Source: Acetobacteraceae bacterium (GTDB taxonomy: Bacteria; Pseudomonadota; Alphaproteobacteria; Acetobacterales; Acetobacteraceae). From it: a DNA stretch of 64,000 bases. The notes beneath the pieces were generated by a model, which was given only the letters and a program-made list of their open reading frames with translations, was not told the origin of the DNA and ran no database searches. Where the stretch lies: assembly GCA_947475245.1 (NCBI GenBank), contig CANJLW010000021.1:1-64000 (forward strand), read 5' to 3'. How positions within the stretch are numbered: position 1 is the stretch's first letter; the number at the start of each line of letters is the position of its first letter. A program made the translations under genes and the position numbers. Positions 61,695-64,000 of the stretch are shown piece by piece.

Positions 61695-63308
61695 CTACGC
61701 CGCCAACCGCTGTTTGGCGGCGGCCTTGACCATCAGCGCGCCCTTTTCGGCGATCATGATGGTCGGCGCATTGGTATTGGTCGACGTCACCGCCGGCATG
61801 ATGGAGGCATCAATGACCCGCAGCCCCTCCATCCCATGCACCCGCAACTGATCGTCGACAACCGCCATCGCGTGCTGACCCATCATGCAGGTGCAACTGG
61901 CGTGATAGCAGGTGCCGCCGTAACGACGCGCGTAGTCCAGCAATTCGTCGTCGGTTTGCAACTCCGCGCCGGGCAGGCTCTCCATGTTCACGTAACGCTT
62001 CAGCGCCGGGGCGGCGAACATCTTGCGGGCAAAACGCAGCCCGCCCAACAGCGCCATGCGGTCGGTCTCGTCGGACAGATAGCGCGGATTGATCAGCGGC
62101 ATGTCCTGGGGTCGGTTCGACTGCGCCTTCACATAGCCGCGCGACAGCGGCCGCATCTGCCAGGCGCCCCCGCTCAGCCCGGGGGTATCCTCCAACTCGC
62201 CGATCTGCCCGTTCTTGAAGCTGCCGGGCGCGAAGGTGATCTGCATGTCGGATGTCGAAGAGGATTCCAGCACCTTGATCGAAGCCGCGACCAACGACGG
62301 GCTATAGCTCAGCATGCCCTTGCCGTTGACCATCCAGCGCAGCACTTCCAGCGCCAGCGGTATCCCGCGCGCCTTCTCGTTCGCCGTGGCCAGCCCGGCG
62401 ACGGAGTAGGACACGCGCGCCTGGAAGTGATCCTGCATGTTGCGCCCGACGCCTTTCAGCTCGTGCACCACGGGCACCCCGATCTCCGACAGGTGCTCGG
62501 AGTCGCCGACGCCCGACAGTTGCAGGATATGCGGCGATCCGATGGCGCCGGCGGACAGGATCACCTCCCGACCGGCGGAGGCGCGCTGCACCTTGCCGCC
62601 GCGGGCGAACTCGACGCCGACGGCGCGCTTGCCCTCGAAGATAACGCGATGGACCATGGCGTTGGTGACCAGCGTCAGGTTCGGCCGCCCAGAGGTTTGC
62701 GACAGATAGGTGCGCGCCACGCTCGCGCGACGCCGTCCGTTGCGGGTCTGCTGGCACCAGCCGATCGTGTTGACGGAGCCGTGGTTGATGCCGTTCACGT
62801 CTTCCTGATAGCGCAGGCCCAACTGCTTACCGGACTCGACCACCGCCTCGCAGATCGGGGAACGATCGATGTTGGATGTGTGCAGCGGGCCGTCCTTGCC
62901 GCGCACCTCGTTCTCCTGGCCTTCCCAACGTTCGGTGGCGCGGAACAGCGGCAGGCAGTCGTCCCAGCTCCATCCGCGGTTCCCTTGCTGCGCCCAGTGA
63001 TCGTAATCCTCGGGTTGCCCGCGAATGTAGATCAGCCCGTTGATCGACGACGATCCGCCGACGACGCGCCCGCGCGTATAGACGATGGACCTGCCGTTGG
63101 TGCCGACATCGGGTTCCGAGCGGTACTTCCAGGTCAGCGTGTCGTGGTCGAGCATCTTGAAGAAGCCCGCCGGGACATGGATCAAGGGGTTGTAGTCCTT
63201 GCCGCCGGCCTCGATCAGGATGACGCGGGTATTCGGGTCCTCGGTCAGCCGGGTGGCCAGAACGCAGCCGGCCGATCCGGCACCCACGATGACGTAGTCT
63301 GCTTGCAT
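61695..63308 (-). CDS. GMC family FAD oxidoreductase (choline/alcohol dehydrogenase-like)
   Basis: The 537-residue flavoprotein has the FAD-binding [17 protein letters not shown] at its N-terminus. [18 protein letters not shown] (GMC signature 1) and [15 protein letters not shown] (signature 2) follow, and the active-site His lies in [10 protein letters not shown]. It oxidises a primary alcohol to the aldehyde. The start at 63308 (MQADYVIVG) has AGGACTCC upstream; a longer frame to 63389 is unlikely. It is followed directly by the aldolase gene. Confidence 0.93.
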   Translation of the reverse strand: MQADYVIVGAGSAGCVLATRLTEDPNTRVILIEAGGKDYNPLIHVPAGFFKMLDHDTLTWKYRSEPDVGTNGRSIVYTRGRVVGGSSSINGLIYIRGQPEDYDHWAQQGNRGWSWDDCLPLFRATERWEGQENEVRGKDGPLHTSNIDRSPICEAVVESGKQLGLRYQEDVNGINHGSVNTIGWCQQTRNGRRRASVARTYLSQTSGRPNLTLVTNAMVHRVIFEGKRAVGVEFARGGKVQRASAGREVILSAGAIGSPHILQLSGVGDSEHLSEIGVPVVHELKGVGRNMQDHFQARVSYSVAGLATANEKARGIPLALEVLRWMVNGKGMLSYSPSLVAASIKVLESSSTSDMQITFAPGSFKNGQIGELEDTPGLSGGAWQMRPLSRGYVKAQSNRPQDMPLINPRYLSDETDRMALLGGLRFARKMFAAPALKRYVNMESLPGAELQTDDELLDYARRYGGTCYHASCTCMMGQHAMAVVDDQLRVHGMEGLRVIDASIMPAVTSTNTNAPTIMIAEKGALMVKAAAKQRLAA

Positions 63309-63389
63309 GGAGTCCTGCCTTGATTCGTCGTTGATTGCCTGCAGTTTGCCTGGGGTTCCCGACTTGTCAAAGCGCCATGGCGTCACCAC

Positions 63390-64000
63390 CTAGGACGGCG
63401 GATACGCGGTATGGCAGTCATTGCGCCACAGGAAGTTCGTGAACGTGATCGTCACACTGAAATCGAGCGACTTGACCTGATGCCACCACCCGAGAGGCAC
63501 GAAAAGGATTTCTCCGGGTTCCAGCAGCACATCGTACAGCCGCAACGCCGCCAGCCGAGGATAACGCGCCAGATCGATGCCGGGATCGTCGAGATCGGCA
63601 ATCTCGCTAAACACGTGCCGGTCATTATAAAGCTTGCCGACATCGGCGGCCGGCGCGAGTTTGATGCGCTTGCGGCCAACGATCTGGGCGATCAAATTGT
63701 TCGTCAGGTCATGGTGCAGCGATGTGACCGTGCCCGCCGGCCCAATCCACATCATGCCGTTGGGCGCCGCGACCCGATCGTCGAGGAACCTGGCCAGGAA
63801 CCCCAGATCGGCATGAAGCGGGGACAGCGCGTCAGCGTTTCGCGCCGAGTTATAGGCCGTCAGGTAGGCATCGTTGCCCGCCCCGGGACGCATGATCCGG
63901 TCGATGAACGCGTCGAACGGTTCGGCCTGTCTGTGGGCGTCCTTGTCGCGTTCGAAGCGTGGATCGGCCGTCCGGCTGCCCTGGAATTCGACGATCCGAT
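63390..64000 (-). CDS. Cupin-like (JmjC/FIH-type) domain protein, 5' end outside window
   Basis: The frame stays open from the stop at 63390 to the window edge and reads VEFQGSRTADPRFERDKDAHR at the far end, so the N-terminus is missing. It has the metal motif LHHDLTNNLIAQIVGRKRI and a distal GWWHQVKSLDFS, as in cupin-8/FIH-like 2-oxoglutarate dioxygenases that hydroxylate proteins or small molecules. The downstream GMC gene runs in the same direction about 80 bases later. Confidence 0.78.
   Translation of the reverse strand, partial: RIVEFQGSRTADPRFERDKDAHRQAEPFDAFIDRIMRPGAGNDAYLTAYNSARNADALSPLHADLGFLARFLDDRVAAPNGMMWIGPAGTVTSLHHDLTNNLIAQIVGRKRIKLAPAADVGKLYNDRHVFSEIADLDDPGIDLARYPRLAALRLYDVLLEPGEILFVPLGWWHQVKSLDFSVTITFTNFLWRNDCHTAYPPS

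Noticed and set aside
1-64000. CRISPR array, retron or diversity-generating retroelement
   Set aside because: No short regularly spaced direct repeats, no reverse transcriptase motif (YxDD) and no Cas-like genes were seen. The only regular repeats are the TPR-coding units and the 251-bp units.

Overview
The window is about 64 kb of GC-rich bacterial chromosome. It suggests an alphaproteobacterium, most likely of the Rhodospirillales/Acetobacteraceae type. The reasons are the block gpmI / EnvC-like / ctpA / divergent polysaccharide deacetylase / rppH, a parAB pair, a CCA-encoding tRNA-Trp in front of secE-nusG, a stand-alone rho, and PTS proteins of the nitrogen/regulatory type. No 16S rRNA is present, so the taxonomic placement is inference. 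Many genes overlap by ATGA or GTGA, which implies tightly packed operons.

Layout. 0-2 kb: 3'-truncated STAND-type NTPase with 46-residue TPR repeats. 2-4.2 kb: dapB and an MmgE/PrpD protein. 4.2-8.7 kb: first surface-glycan locus (repeat protein, GT2, GT4). 8.6-13.5 kb: envelope and housekeeping block on the minus strand. 13.7-20.7 kb: two small membrane-like proteins, four LLM-class (F420/flavin) oxidoreductases, a nitronate monooxygenase-like protein and, between them, a 251-bp unit repeated three times. 20.8-22.8 kb: decayed insertion sequences. 22.9-30.5 kb: coenzyme F420 cluster (LLM oxidoreductase, fused FbiC, EIIA and HPr, Fgd, CofE, CofD, CofC). 30.6-33.3 kb: parA, parB, tRNA-Trp, secE, nusG. 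33.3-39.3 kb: catabolic and transport genes plus repeats and an orphan VapB-like antitoxin. 39.5-40.8 kb: rho. 41-43.2 kb: lower-GC island with a trypsin-like protease and a small partner. 43.2-46.9 kb: catabolic enzymes. 47-54.2 kb: second glycan locus (GT4, GT8-like, a three-domain protein, two sulfotransferases). 54.2-64 kb: serine hydrolase, Fic protein, PIN protein with partner, further LLM/SDR/aldolase/GMC enzymes and a 5'-truncated cupin-like gene.

How the genes work together. The F420 cluster holds the precursor synthase (FbiC), the guanylyltransferase (CofC), the transferase (CofD) and the glutamyl ligase (CofE). It also holds an F420-reducing glucose-6-phosphate dehydrogenase that keeps all the active-site residues I can recall, so this cell probably both makes and reduces F420. 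The reduced cofactor can feed the many LLM oxidoreductases nearby. The two glycan loci share a repeated module (YxDVxxAGxDPLxHYxxxGxxEGR) and probably build and sulfate a surface polysaccharide.

The most interesting item is the tandem triplication at 16820-17580. Each 251-bp unit has a conserved hairpin, a good ribosome binding site, a 28-29 residue hydrophobic amphipathic peptide and a second hairpin. This layout resembles type I toxin-antitoxin toxins of the TisB/ZorO sort. It was read by eye and has not been searched against any database.
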